NCBI RefSeq assembly: GCF_003853705.1
Contig: NZ_QTQI01000017.1
Coordinates: 117,959 to 181,958 of the forward strand
Direction: 5' to 3'
Source of the DNA: Burkholderia sp. Bp8992
GTDB lineage: Bacteria > Pseudomonadota > Gammaproteobacteria > Burkholderiales > Burkholderiaceae
DNA: 64,000 nucleotides
This document shows positions 21,174-32,784 of this stretch, piece after piece; the stretch's first letter is position 1; each line of letters begins with the position of its first letter. Made by a program: the position numbers and the translations under genes. Under the pieces are notes generated by a model. The model ran no database searches, was not told the DNA's origin, and saw only the letters and a program-made list of their open reading frames with translations.

Positions 21174-21635
21174 ATGGCAACCGAAACAATCGATCAGAAG
21201 ACGCTGACTGAGCTGGTCGAGGCCGGCGCCGTAAGTGCGGCCCGCGTGGTGGGCTGCCGCAACGGCTGGGCGATCTCGGCACGTTGCGGCGCGAATGACC
21301 GATTCCTGTCGGCCAAGCGCGGCGACGTGCGGGTGTTTCGCCGTTTCGAAACGCTGGTTGGCTTTCTGCGCGACATCGGCATCAGCCGGTTCGATGTGGA
21401 TGCGTCGACGTTCGATCCGGATGCGGCCGGTCGGGCGGCCCGGCCCGATCGCTCAGCCGCGTTGAAGGCGGCGCACGAGGCAGCAGCCCACGACCGCTGG
21501 TTTCGCGAACAGGTGCAGCAGGCGCTGGACGATCCGCGTGCGTCGATTCCCGACGCCGAAGTCAGCGCCGACTTCGCATCGCGCCGCGCGGCGCTACGCC
21601 GGCGAATATCGGACAAGCGAGGGAATGTTTCTTGA
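21174..21635 (+). CDS. Probable type II antitoxin (partner of ParE/RelE-like toxin)
   Basis: 153 aa. The N-terminal part (about 1-75) is a compact domain around SAARVVGCRNGWAISARCG. The C-terminal part (HDRWFREQVQQALDDPRASIPDAEV) resembles the toxin-neutralising tail of ParD/RelB-type antitoxins. Its stop overlaps the start of the next gene by 4 bp (TTGA), the normal order for antitoxin then toxin. It is longer than most antitoxins because of the extra N-terminal domain, which may bind DNA. The family is assigned by context plus the C-terminal similarity. Confidence 0.65.
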   Translation: MATETIDQKTLTELVEAGAVSAARVVGCRNGWAISARCGANDRFLSAKRGDVRVFRRFETLVGFLRDIGISRFDVDASTFDPDAAGRAARPDRSAALKAAHEAAAHDRWFREQVQQALDDPRASIPDAEVSADFASRRAALRRRISDKRGNVS

Positions 21636-21916
21636 CCCTCGAGTTGCACTGGAATCCCAAGGCGTACGAGGATCGCGTCGCGATCATGGACTACATCAGC
21701 GAGGACGACCCGGCGGCCGCGCTCGAACTCGACGAGCTGCTGGAAGAAAGGGCCGCGGCGTTGACGACCCATGCCGAGCTTTATCGGCATGGGCGTGTGG
21801 CAGGTACGCGAGAACTGGTGGTCGCGCCGAACTATGTGCTCGTGTATCGCATCCGGCCGGCCGCGCGCATCGTGGAGATCCTTCGCGTGTTGCATGCGCG
21901 ACGGCAGTGGCCGTGA
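21632..21916 (+). CDS. ParE/RelE-superfamily toxin
   Basis: 94 aa from the TTG at 21632, translationally coupled to the antitoxin. It has the ParE/RelE fold pattern: LELHWNPKAYEDRVAIMDYISEDDPAAA at the N-terminus, LTTHAELYRHGRVAGTRELVVAPNYVLVYRI in the middle, and VEILRVLHARRQWP at the C-terminus (the usual V.I..VLH.R..WP ending). Members inhibit gyrase (ParE) or cleave ribosome-bound mRNA (RelE). The absence of an obvious RelE catalytic triad and the RQWP ending favour the ParE-like type, but the mechanism cannot be fixed by eye. Confidence 0.85.
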   Translation: MTLELHWNPKAYEDRVAIMDYISEDDPAAALELDELLEERAAALTTHAELYRHGRVAGTRELVVAPNYVLVYRIRPAARIVEILRVLHARRQWP

Positions 21917-21999
21917 TGCGCGTATTCATTGCCGGCTCGTCAGCCAAGGAAAGACTGCCATGTACACACATGGATTTACATTTCGACCTGCATCGGATA

Positions 22000-22018
22000 A
22001 TGTACATACAATGTACAT
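22000..22018 (+). promoter_or_regulatory. Probable VapB operator: two palindromic ATGTACAT boxes
   Basis: The self-palindromic octamer ATGTACAT occurs at 22000-22007 and 22011-22018, with ACA between, just upstream of vapB. A further TGTACA lies at 21961-21966. Tandem palindromes overlapping the promoter are typical operators for AbrB-type VapB antitoxins. A TAAT-rich -10-like stretch (GGATAATG) adjoins the first box. Confidence 0.6.
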
Positions 22019-22034
22019 CCGACCGGAGATCGAC

Positions 22035-22271
22035 ATGCATACCACGAGGGTATTCAGGAACGGCAACTCGCAGGCCGTGCGAATTCCTGCGGACCTTGCT
22101 TATGAGCGCAGCGATATCGAACTGGAAATCGAGCGCGTCGGTGACGAAATCCGCATTCGGCCGATGCGGCGGCCTTTGACGCACGTACTTGAGAAGTTCG
22201 CGAAATTCGGGCCCGACTTCATGACCGAAGGGCGGGGCGACCAGGAGCAGGCCGAACGCGAGGGCTTGTGA
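22035..22271 (+). CDS. vapB: VapB-type antitoxin (AbrB/SpoVT fold)
   Basis: 78 aa from the ATG at 22035 with GGAGAT upstream. The swapped-hairpin AbrB domain is at the N-terminus (TTRVFRNGNSQAVRIPADLAY, the hallmark of VapB/MazE-like proteins), followed by a short C-terminal toxin-binding tail (FAKFGPDFMTEGRGDQEQAE). It overlaps or abuts vapC, with its stop at 22269-22271. It should autoregulate through the palindromes immediately upstream and neutralise the PIN-domain RNase by covering its active site. Confidence 0.88.
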   Translation: MHTTRVFRNGNSQAVRIPADLAYERSDIELEIERVGDEIRIRPMRRPLTHVLEKFAKFGPDFMTEGRGDQEQAEREGL

Positions 22272-22672
22272 TGCCGCGATTCATGCTCGACACCAACATG
22301 TGCATCTATCTGATGAAAAATCAGCCGGAGCAGGTCGCGAGACGGTTTGCGCAGTGCTACACGGGCGACGTCGTCATGTCGGCGATCACCTATGCGGAGC
22401 TCGAGTACGGCGTGACCGCATGCACGAGCCCCGCGCGAGAGCGCCGCAATCTCGCCGCATTGATCGAGGATATTCCCGTCGCGCCTTTCGACGCCGCGGC
22501 AGCGCAAGCGTATGGTCCGGTCCGCGACGCGACCCGCGAGCGAAAGAAGGATCACCTCGACAAATTGATCGCCGCTCATGCGGTGTCGCTCGATGTCGTC
22601 CTCGTTACCAACAACGAGCGGGATTTCGTCAGCTATCCGGGGTTGCGACTGGAGAACTGGCTGAACGACTAG
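22271..22672 (+). CDS. vapC: VapC-type PIN-domain ribonuclease toxin
   Basis: 133 aa from the ATG at 22271; a GTG at 22268 overlapping the vapB stop is the alternative. The PIN-domain acidic residues are evident: D in MLDTNMCIYLMKN, E in SAITYAELEYGV, D in KKDHLDKLIAAHAV, and D in LVTNNERDF. The length and motifs are those of VapC/FitB toxins, Mg-dependent RNases that usually cut tRNAs. Together with vapB it makes a complete type II toxin-antitoxin module, next to a second such module at 21174. Confidence 0.92.
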   Translation: MPRFMLDTNMCIYLMKNQPEQVARRFAQCYTGDVVMSAITYAELEYGVTACTSPARERRNLAALIEDIPVAPFDAAAAQAYGPVRDATRERKKDHLDKLIAAHAVSLDVVLVTNNERDFVSYPGLRLENWLND

Positions 22673-22739
22673 CGTCGGGCGCCATGCCCGGCGGCAACGC
22701 AGGGTGTCGATCCACCGCGCGCCATCGCCGGATCCGGCA

Positions 22740-24128
22740 TCAGCACTCGACGATATTCACCGCCAGCCCGCCGCGCGACGTTTCCTTGTACTTCGTCTTC
22801 ATGTCGGCGCCCGTCTCGCGCATCGTCTTGATCACGGAGTCGAGCGACACATAGTGCGAGCCGTCGCCGCGCAGCGCCATGCGCGCCGCGTTGACGGCCT
22901 TCACCGACGCCATCGCGTTGCGCTCGATGCACGGAATCTGCACCATCCCGCCGACCGGGTCGCAGGTGAGGCCGAGGTTGTGTTCCATCCCGATTTCGGC
23001 CGCGTTCTCGACCTGCTGCGGCGTGCCGCCGAGCACGGCCGCGAGCGCGCCGGCCGCCATCGAGCACGCGACCCCCACTTCACCCTGGCAGCCGACTTCC
23101 GCGCCCGAGATCGACGCGTTGAGCTTGTAAAGAATGCCGATCGCGGCGGCCGTCAGCAGGAAGTCGATCACGCCTTGCTCGTTCGCGCCGGGCGTGAAGC
23201 GCGTGTAGTAGTGCAGTACGGCCGGGATGATGCCGGCGGCGCCGTTGGTCGGCGCGGTGACGACACGGCCGCCGGCCGCGTTTTCCTCGTTGACCGCGAT
23301 CGCGTACAGGTTGATCCAGTCGATCATCGACAGCGGATCCTGCAGCGCGCGCTCCGGGCTGCCCGTCAGCGTGCGGTACAGCTGCGGCGCGCGGCGCTTG
23401 ACCTGGAACGGGCCGGGCAGGTTGCCGTCGGCATCGGGGTTGCCGATCCCGCAGCCGCGCGACACGCACGACTGCATCACCGACCAGATCTTCAGCAGCC
23501 CGTCGCGCGTTTCTTCCTCGGTGTGCCACGCGCGCTCGTTGTCCCACATCAGCTGAGCGATCGACTTGCCGGTCGACTCGGTCAGCGCGAGCAGCTCGGC
23601 GCCGGTGCGGAACGGGTGCGTCATCTGCTCGGCCGCGCTCAGCACCTTCGTGTTCGGCGCGCCGGCCGTCACGACGAAGCCGCCGCCAACCGACAGGTAG
23701 GTGCGCTCGACCAGCACCGTGCCGTTCGCGTCGGATGCGCGCAGCTTCATCCCGTTCGGATGCTCGGGCAGCGCCTGGCGGTAGAACGCGATGTTCTCCT
23801 TCAGCACGAACGGCACCGGATGCGTGCCGAGCAGCGCGAGCTGCTTCGACTTGCGCACGTCTTCCAGCCGCGCGTCGATCGTGTCGGGATCGACGGTGTC
23901 GGGCGCGTCGCCGAGCAGGCCGAGCATCACGCCGCGGTCGGTGCCGTGGCCCTTGCCAGTGGCGCCGAGCGAGCCGTACAGCTCGACCTTCACGTGGGCC
24001 GTCGCGTCGAGCTGCCCGTCGCGCTCGAGGCCCTGGACGAACATCAGCGCCGCGCGCATCGGTCCGACCGTGTGCGAACTGGACGGACCGATGCCGATCT
24101 TGAAGAGGTCAAACACGCTGACTGCCAT
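22740..24128 (-). CDS. sdaA: L-serine ammonia-lyase (L-serine dehydratase)
   Basis: 462 aa from the ATG at 24128 ([20 protein letters not shown]), the canonical N-terminus of single-chain [4Fe-4S] SdaA enzymes. It converts L-serine to pyruvate and ammonia. The alpha-type domain contains [16 protein letters not shown] and the [16 protein letters not shown] cysteine motif, with further conserved Cys (SRGCGIG) for the iron-sulfur cluster. It follows the gcv genes in the same orientation, separated by the alginate-lyase-like gene. Coupling serine deamination with glycine cleavage makes metabolic sense because serine and glycine interconvert through SHMT. Confidence 0.95.
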   Translation of the reverse strand: MAVSVFDLFKIGIGPSSSHTVGPMRAALMFVQGLERDGQLDATAHVKVELYGSLGATGKGHGTDRGVMLGLLGDAPDTVDPDTIDARLEDVRKSKQLALLGTHPVPFVLKENIAFYRQALPEHPNGMKLRASDANGTVLVERTYLSVGGGFVVTAGAPNTKVLSAAEQMTHPFRTGAELLALTESTGKSIAQLMWDNERAWHTEEETRDGLLKIWSVMQSCVSRGCGIGNPDADGNLPGPFQVKRRAPQLYRTLTGSPERALQDPLSMIDWINLYAIAVNEENAAGGRVVTAPTNGAAGIIPAVLHYYTRFTPGANEQGVIDFLLTAAAIGILYKLNASISGAEVGCQGEVGVACSMAAGALAAVLGGTPQQVENAAEIGMEHNLGLTCDPVGGMVQIPCIERNAMASVKAVNAARMALRGDGSHYVSLDSVIKTMRETGADMKTKYKETSRGGLAVNIVEC

Positions 24129-24159
24129 TTCGATACCTGCCTTGCTATAAGAATAATTG

Positions 24160-25302
24160 CTAGCGCGCCTGCAATGGCAGGCACGCGGCGAGCCATGCGG
24201 GCGGCGTTGGGGAAAGCTGCTGCGCGACGCGGGCATAGCGCCCGTCGAGCCGCGCGGCCAGATGAAAGAGTTCGGTGGCGTTTTTCGGGTCCCACTGCCC
24301 CGTGTAACCCGGCAGGCCGGCCTCGCGGCGCTTCGCGTCGAACGGCACCGGCGAATTCACGAATTCCTCATGGGTTTTCTCGCCGAGCGCGTACGGCACG
24401 AGCCAGTCGAGCGCCGCCGCGAGCGTTGCGCCGTTCGCGCCGCGTTCGCGCAGCCAGTTGCGGTTGAAGCGGCGCGCGGCGAGCGCGGCCGTCACCAGCG
24501 GCTGCAGATCGTAGACCGCGTAATGCAGCGCATCGCGTTCCTCGAAGTCCCAGGTCTTGCCGTCCGGGCCGATGTTGTCGGCGAGATGTTCGACGAACAG
24601 CCGCTGCGCGGCGTTCATCATCTTGCGGTCGCCGAGCGTGAACGCGGACAGCGCGATCAGCTTGATCCGGTGGCTCTGCCAGTTGTTGCGCCAGGTGCCG
24701 GTGAGCGGGCGCTTCTGCGCGTCGATCTGCGCGACATAGCCGGCGCCGAGCTTCGCGATGAACGCGGCCGTCGCGTTGCGTGTTTTTACCGGCAGCGCGC
24801 TCGCGGTCATGTCGTACGCGACGATCAGGCTCTCGAAGCGCGTTTCGTCGATCGGATTGAAGCTCGGCTGGTAGGTCGAGACCCACGCCGACAGGAAGCG
24901 GTCGACGAGCTGCAGGTAGCGCGGCGCGTTCGTCACGCGCCACGCGAGCGCCGCGTCGCGCATCAGGTCCATGTCCTTCAGCGCGGCCGCACTCTGGTCG
25001 TAGATGCCTTCGTGCGGCAGCGTGCCTTCGGTATGCACGCGCGCCATTGCCTTCGGCTGCTCGCCGATGCGCGCGTCGACGCTGCGGATCAGCGCCTGCA
25101 CGCCCGGTTCGGCCTGCGTCGTCTCGCTCGCCTGCAGGGCCGGCGCCGCGCAGAAATTCATCGCCGCGCGCGCGCTGCCGGACGCGCCGAGGCCGGCAGC
25201 GGCCAGCGACAGCGAGGCGACGAGCATCGGCACGAACCGGCCTGCGCGCATGCACGGCCGCTTCTTGGTTGCACCATGGCCCGGAAACATCGGACGCACC
25301 AT
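24160..25302 (-). CDS. Secreted/periplasmic alginate lyase-family protein
   Basis: 380 aa from the ATG at 25302 (AAGGAG 6 bp upstream). The signal sequence has an unusually long charged n-region before the hydrophobic stretch [24 protein letters not shown], so export from a later Met (MRAGRF) is also possible. The mature part shows the alpha/alpha-toroid of alginate lyase (PL5-like) proteins, with [21 protein letters not shown] carrying the NNWxSH-like catalytic segment, plus [12 protein letters not shown]. It lies between gcvP and sdaA on the same strand, 31 bp before sdaA. Polysaccharide degradation is inferred from the family; the substrate is unknown. Confidence 0.8.
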   Translation of the reverse strand: MVRPMFPGHGATKKRPCMRAGRFVPMLVASLSLAAAGLGASGSARAAMNFCAAPALQASETTQAEPGVQALIRSVDARIGEQPKAMARVHTEGTLPHEGIYDQSAAALKDMDLMRDAALAWRVTNAPRYLQLVDRFLSAWVSTYQPSFNPIDETRFESLIVAYDMTASALPVKTRNATAAFIAKLGAGYVAQIDAQKRPLTGTWRNNWQSHRIKLIALSAFTLGDRKMMNAAQRLFVEHLADNIGPDGKTWDFEERDALHYAVYDLQPLVTAALAARRFNRNWLRERGANGATLAAALDWLVPYALGEKTHEEFVNSPVPFDAKRREAGLPGYTGQWDPKNATELFHLAARLDGRYARVAQQLSPTPPAWLAACLPLQAR

Positions 25303-25456
25303 GCGGAACTCCTTCATTGGCTGGATCGCGTGTGATGTTAGCCGGATTGGCAGGTGAACGTGAAACGGTTGGCCGGGCGGCGAACGTAAAAACCGCACGC
25401 AACCGGTGGCTGCGTGCGGTGGAGTCACGGTCGGACGCTCCGGTGCGAGACGGGCG

Positions 25457-28384
<2,928 letters not shown>

Positions 28385-28442
28385 GGCGTGACTCTGGTCC
28401 CGCGCGCGCCGAGGCCGGCGCCGCGCGGTTCGGGTAGGGGAA

Positions 28443-28823
28443 TTAGTCGATCAGCTTGCTGTAGGCGGCAGCGTCAAGCAGGTTGTCGGTCGATGCGCCG
28501 GCCGCGAGCTTGATCTTGAACAGCCACGTGCCGTATGCGTCGCTGTTCACTTCTTCCGGTGCGTCGGTGGCGTCCGCGTTGATGGCGACCACTTCGCCGG
28601 TGACGGGCGCGTAGATGTCGGATGCGGCTTTCACCGATTCGACGACGCCGATCGCGTCACCCGCCTTCACTTGCTTGCCGACTGCCGGCAGCTCGAGGAA
28701 AACGATGTCGCCGAGCGTGTTCTGCGCATGATCGGTGATGCCGATCGTCAGCGTGCCGTCGGCTTCGGCGTGGATCCACTCGTGTTCGTCGGTGTATTTC
28801 AGATCGGCCGGGACGTTGCTCAT
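28443..28823 (-). CDS. gcvH: Glycine cleavage system H protein
   Basis: 126 aa. It is the lipoyl carrier that shuttles the aminomethyl group between GcvP, GcvT and the L protein. The start is [17 protein letters not shown], and the lipoylated lysine is K65 in the motif [13 protein letters not shown]. It lies between gcvT (116 bp upstream) and gcvP (58 bp downstream) in the same orientation. A TCCTGGATAAAA-type AT-rich stretch and an RBS (AGGAGC) precede the ATG. Confidence 0.97.
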   Translation of the reverse strand: MSNVPADLKYTDEHEWIHAEADGTLTIGITDHAQNTLGDIVFLELPAVGKQVKAGDAIGVVESVKAASDIYAPVTGEVVAINADATDAPEEVNSDAYGTWLFKIKLAAGASTDNLLDAAAYSKLID

Positions 28824-28939
28824 CGGATGCTCCTGGATAAAAGGGTGTAATTCGTTCTGCTGGCGCGCCGCGATGGCGCGCCGGGTAGGGTTGCGCCGGG
28901 CGCCATTTCCCGGCTTACCGGGAGGCGGCCCCCCGGCCG

Positions 28940-30058
28940 TTACGCAGCGAGGACCTTGCCGTTGCGCACGAACGGCAGTTTTACCACGCGCGCGGGAAGA
29001 TTCTTGTCTCGAATTTGCACCTGGACCAGGTCGCCGATCTGGACGGCGGCCGGCACGCGGGCGAACGCGATCGATTCCTGCATCGACGGCGAGAACGTGC
29101 CGCTCGTGATCTCGCCTTCGCCGTGCGGCGTGACGACCTTCTGGTGCGCGCGCAGCACGCCGCCTGCCTTGCCGTTTTCCTTCTGCAGGATCAGGCCGAC
29201 GAACGCGGTGCGCGTGCCGTTGGCTTCCAGTGCGGCGCGGCCGACGAAGTCGCGCGGCGCGGTGAGGTCGACCGTCCACGCGAGGCCCGCGTCGAGCGGG
29301 GAGACGGTGTCGTCCATGTCCTGGCCGTACAGGTTCATGCCGGCCTCGAGGCGCAGCGTGTCGCGCGCACCGAGCCCGCACGGGCGCACGCCGTTTTGCT
29401 GCAGTGCGGCCCACAGCGCTTCGACGTGCACGGCCGGGACGATCACTTCGAAACCGTCTTCACCGGTATAGCCGGTGCGGGCGATGGTGAGATCGCCGAA
29501 CGGCGTGGCGGCGACCTGCGCGGCGTTGAACGGCTTCAGCTCGCTGGTCGCGGCACGGGCGGAAGGCACCGTCGTCCAGACCTTTTCGCGGGCGTTCGGG
29601 CCCTGTACGGCGACGATCGCGAAATCGCGGCGCGGTGCGATCGTGAGACCGTAGCCGCCTTGCTCGTTCAGCTGGTTGAACCACGCGATGTCTTTCTCGG
29701 CCGTGCCGGCGTTGACGACCACGCGGAAGAATTCTTCGGTGAAGTAATAGACGATCAGGTCGTCGATGACGCCGCCCTGCGGGTTGAGCAGGCACGAGTA
29801 GAGGGCCTTGCCGGGCGTCTTGAGCTTGCCGACGTTGTTCGCGATCGCGTGCTCGAAGAACGCGCGCACGCGGCTGCCGGTGAAGTCGACCACGCACATG
29901 TGCGACACGTCGAACATGCCGGCGTCGGTGCGCACGGCTTCGTGTTCTTCGATCTGCGAGCCGTAGTTGACGGGCATGTCCCAGCCGCCGAAGTCGACCA
30001 TGCGGGCATTGAGCGCGCGGTGCGCGGCGTTGAGCGGGGTGTGATTCAGTGCAGTCAT
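28940..30058 (-). CDS. gcvT: Aminomethyltransferase (glycine cleavage system T protein)
   Basis: 372 aa from the ATG at 30058 ([33 protein letters not shown] in pieces). It releases ammonia and transfers the methylene group to tetrahydrofolate. Family landmarks are the FDVSHMC start of the folate site, [10 protein letters not shown], the [24 protein letters not shown] stretch (in pieces) and the terminal [10 protein letters not shown]. It is the first gene after the tandem glycine aptamers. The frame reads on upstream to 30367 through the riboswitch, so the ATG at 30058 is the only sensible start. Confidence 0.97.
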   Translation of the reverse strand: MTALNHTPLNAAHRALNARMVDFGGWDMPVNYGSQIEEHEAVRTDAGMFDVSHMCVVDFTGSRVRAFFEHAIANNVGKLKTPGKALYSCLLNPQGGVIDDLIVYYFTEEFFRVVVNAGTAEKDIAWFNQLNEQGGYGLTIAPRRDFAIVAVQGPNAREKVWTTVPSARAATSELKPFNAAQVAATPFGDLTIARTGYTGEDGFEVIVPAVHVEALWAALQQNGVRPCGLGARDTLRLEAGMNLYGQDMDDTVSPLDAGLAWTVDLTAPRDFVGRAALEANGTRTAFVGLILQKENGKAGGVLRAHQKVVTPHGEGEITSGTFSPSMQESIAFARVPAAVQIGDLVQVQIRDKNLPARVVKLPFVRNGKVLAA

Positions 30059-30149
30059 CGAGGCCTCAGGCAAGGCGCTTGCGCGCGGATCAGAACGGCC
30101 ATGTGCCGACCGCCGCGGCCGATGGCCTCGAGCGATCCGGTACATGCCC

Positions 30150-30405
30150 CTCTGTCCTCGATACCTGAGAGATTGCGCGGCGGGCAAAGCCCGGCCGGCG
30201 CGCGCCCCTTCGGTGGGCAGCCTGCCCGCGCAACCAGTGCGCTGCGGGCTACTGCCGCTCTCCAGAGTGCGGGGAGAGTGTGGCCCGCGCAGTGCGCGGA
30301 CGCGATTCCCCGACGCGGTCGGTCCTTTTGCCTGAGAGTTTGCGGGTGTGCCCCTTCGGCGGCGCAACCGGTGTCGAAACGACCCGGTTACACGCTCTCC
30401 CGACG
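30150..30405 (-). promoter_or_regulatory. Tandem glycine riboswitch (two aptamers) upstream of gcvT
   Basis: On the minus strand, aptamer 1 spans about 30405-30318 (starts GGGAGAGCGTG, ends with ACTCTCAGGCAAAAGGACC). Aptamer 2 spans about 30275-30150 (starts CTCTGGAGAG, ends with ATCTCTCAGGTATCGAGGACAG in pieces). Both carry the CCGAAGGGGC core of glycine aptamers. They lie 90-350 bp before the gcvT ATG. In other bacteria this element turns gcv expression on when glycine binds cooperatively. The exact ends are by eye. Confidence 0.92.
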
Positions 30406-30533
30406 CGTGCGGGCGACTGTACGCGAGCGGGTGGGCATTGTCAATTTGGGCAAAAGAATGTCGCTTCGCGACAAGCGGCGGCGTGGGGTGCCGCCGCTTT
30501 TGCCGACGCCGGCAGGTGTCGGCGTTGCCGGGA

Positions 30534-30902
30534 TTACTCGCCGATCGCGCGCGCGGCCGTGTCGAGTTCCTGGTTCAGCACGCGCTGCTCGTCACCGGAC
30601 AGGCCGCCGCTGTGCTGGGCCGCCATGTCGTTCGATTCCTGGCGGATCACGTCGAGGCGGTGATGCAGCTGCGCGCCGTACGGCGGCGGATAGTAGCCGC
30701 CGTTCACGCGTGCGTCGATGCGGCGGTGCAGGTTGTCGATCCGGCCCTGGACCTCCTGCATGCGGTCGTTCGCGACGACCTGCGGATTCGGACGCGGCGG
30801 GGGCGGAGGCGCCTGCCGGACCGGCCGCTGCGGCTGCACGATACACGCAGCGAGCGAGGAAACCAGGACGCAGCATGCTGCTGCGCGAATCAACCGTTGC
30901 AT
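30534..30902 (-). CDS. Small predicted outer-membrane or periplasmic lipoprotein
   Basis: 122 aa from the ATG at 30902 (AGGAG 6 bp upstream; a GTG at 30905 is too close). The signal peptide ends in a lipobox SLAAC with C20 as the lipidation site. The mature part is a Pro-rich linker ([12 protein letters not shown]), then a helical, coiled-coil-like stretch ([21 protein letters not shown] and [16 protein letters not shown]) to the end. It stands alone between the gcv riboswitch and the oxidoreductase gene. Function unknown; short Pro-rich lipoproteins of this type are common in Burkholderia. Confidence 0.75.
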   Translation of the reverse strand: MQRLIRAAACCVLVSSLAACIVQPQRPVRQAPPPPPRPNPQVVANDRMQEVQGRIDNLHRRIDARVNGGYYPPPYGAQLHHRLDVIRQESNDMAAQHSGGLSGDEQRVLNQELDTAARAIGE

Positions 30903-31102
30903 CACATTCTCCTGACGGATTGGTGTCGGATCGACTTTTTGAGAAACGCGTCAGACCGGACGACCGCTGACTTTCGTTCCCGCACCATTTGTAACGGAAT
31001 GTTCGGGACGGGGCCGGCGCGGCGGCTGACGCAGGGCCGCTGCCCCGCGAGCGGTGCGGGAGGGCGGCCGCGGCCGGGCAGGCATCGACCCGGCCGGCGC
31101 CA

Positions 31103-32155
31103 TCATACGATGCGTCGCACGAACGGTACCCGGCGGCCGTCGTGCTCGCTCTGCGCGGCGAGTTCGATGATGGTCATCACGTCGACGGCGTCCTGCGCGG
31201 TGACGGGGAACGGTGCGCCGTCGCGGATCGACGCGGCGAGCGCACGGTAGAACTCCGCGTACTGGCCGTCGAGCGTCGGAACCGGGCGCTCGACCTCGAC
31301 GTCGCCGTCGAGCACGCGCAGCAGGCCGGGCGGGTTGCCGCCGCCGAATTCGACGTCGTCCGCGGTGAGGCCGGCCTTGAGCTGGTCTTCCTGCGTGTCG
31401 AGCCCGAATTTTTCGTAGCTGCCGCGCGTGCCGTGCAGCGTGAAGCGCGCGGGTTCGATCGCCGACAGCGCGCTCGCATGCAGCGCGACGTCCTTGTCCG
31501 GATAGCCGAGCAGCAGGTGGACGAAATCGGGCGCCGTGCCGTTGTCGCGACGAGTCTTGATGGTCGCGCTCACCGTTTCCGGCGTGCCGAACAGCGCGAG
31601 CGCCTGGTCGATCAGGTGCGGGCCGAGGTCGAGCAGCAGGCCGCCGCCGCGGGCCGGCTCTTCGCGCCAGCGCGTGCGCGGCGTCGGCCGGAAGCGGTCG
31701 AAATGCGATGCGAAATAGGTGAGGCGGCCGAGCTCGCCCGACTTGACGATGTCGCGCACGGTGAGGAAATCGCCGTCCCAGCGGCGGTTGTGGAACGGCG
31801 CGAACAGCCGGCTGCGCGCGTTCGCGAGCCGTGCGAGCGCAAGCGCCTCGTCGGCGGTGAGCGTGACGGGCTTGTCGACGACCACGTGGCGGCCGGCTTC
31901 GAGCACCTGGCGCGCGAGCGTGAAGTGCGTGTCGTTCGGCGTGGCGATCACCACGCACTCGATGTCGTCGAGGCCGAGCAGCGTGTCGAGGTCGGGGACG
32001 ACGCGCGCGCCCGGATACGCTGCCTGCGCGCGATCGGGCTGCCCCGTTGCGATCGCGGCGACTTCAGTGCGGCCGCTCGTGGCGATCACCGGCGCGTGAA
32101 ACGTCGCGCCGGCGAAACCGAAACCCATCAAACCAATCCTGAGCAATGACGACAT
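31103..32155 (-). CDS. Gfo/Idh/MocA-family NAD(P)-dependent oxidoreductase
   Basis: 350 aa, full length. The N-terminal Rossmann fold has IGLMGFGFAGATFHAP, and the conserved EKP-like motif appears as VVVDKPVTLTADEA. The C-terminal alpha/beta domain includes the HLIDQALALFGTPE stretch with the catalytic-type D-x3-H-equivalent region (LLLDLGPHLIDQ). The family acts on sugars, inositols or biliverdin. It is closest in look to the YdgJ/scyllo-inositol dehydrogenase-like group, with the HNRRWDGDFLTVR loop. It is monocistronic as far as seen. The substrate is unknown. Confidence 0.87.
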   Translation of the reverse strand: MSSLLRIGLMGFGFAGATFHAPVIATSGRTEVAAIATGQPDRAQAAYPGARVVPDLDTLLGLDDIECVVIATPNDTHFTLARQVLEAGRHVVVDKPVTLTADEALALARLANARSRLFAPFHNRRWDGDFLTVRDIVKSGELGRLTYFASHFDRFRPTPRTRWREEPARGGGLLLDLGPHLIDQALALFGTPETVSATIKTRRDNGTAPDFVHLLLGYPDKDVALHASALSAIEPARFTLHGTRGSYEKFGLDTQEDQLKAGLTADDVEFGGGNPPGLLRVLDGDVEVERPVPTLDGQYAEFYRALAASIRDGAPFPVTAQDAVDVMTIIELAAQSEHDGRRVPFVRRIV

Positions 32156-32369
32156 GGCAATCCCTGGCTGCGAAGGAAACTAAAGGATGGCGCGCCGAAG
32201 CGGCGCGAAGACGACCGGCTATTTTGGCATGGCGCCGCCGCTTGCACAGGGGCGGCGGGCGAAACGCGCGACGCGATGCGGCGCTTGCACAAGGAAGCGC
32301 GGCATTTTGCGCGGGGCCGCGCACTGCGCGCGGCATGGCCGGCTGCCCGGCTGCATGGTGAACGACCGG

Positions 32370-32520
32370 CGCGCTGCCGCCCGCCACGCCATCGCGCGGG
32401 ACGGCCGCCTCGGGCAACCGCGGCGTGACGCGGCGCACGTAGCGGCCTTGCGCGAACAGCAGCGGGCCGAGGGCGGCGGTGGCGAACAGGTAACCCACGA
32501 GGTCGATCCGGTAGTGGTTC
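32370..32520 (-). pseudogene. Probable decayed 5' remnant of an SGNH/GDSL hydrolase gene
   Basis: The 629-bp gap 32156-32784 has no intact gene. On its minus strand, about 50 codons read as a hydrophobic leader followed by LLFAQGRYVRRVTPRLPEAAVPRDG, which looks like the N-terminus of SGNH-hydrolase-family proteins. The catalytic GDS block that should follow is missing, and the rest of the gap shows no family sequence. No start codon is evident (CTG at 32520-32522). I call it a truncated remnant with low confidence. Confidence 0.3.
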
Positions 32521-32784
32521 AGGCGAATGAAATCGGGCCGGAGCGGGCGGCGCCGGGGGAGACATATTCTGGCCGATCGGTGCGCGAACGGGGACGGATT
32601 GGCCGGACGGACAGGGCGCGCCCGGCCGGTCGGCCTGCGCGGCCCCGTCCGGCGGCGCTCCCGAAATGCACGCCGCCGACGTGTTAACATGCGCGTCCTG
32701 CCCGCGTGTCCGCCTGCTTCGCCAGCCCGCCGCGCACGGCATCCTCCCGGCGTTCCGCCTTCAACCGCAACACCATCCGCCATC

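Noticed and set aside
32527-32784. N-terminal extension of the Rep helicase
   Set aside because: Frame is open but Arg/Gly/Pro-rich and without family sequence. The Q motif starts right after the ATG at 32785.
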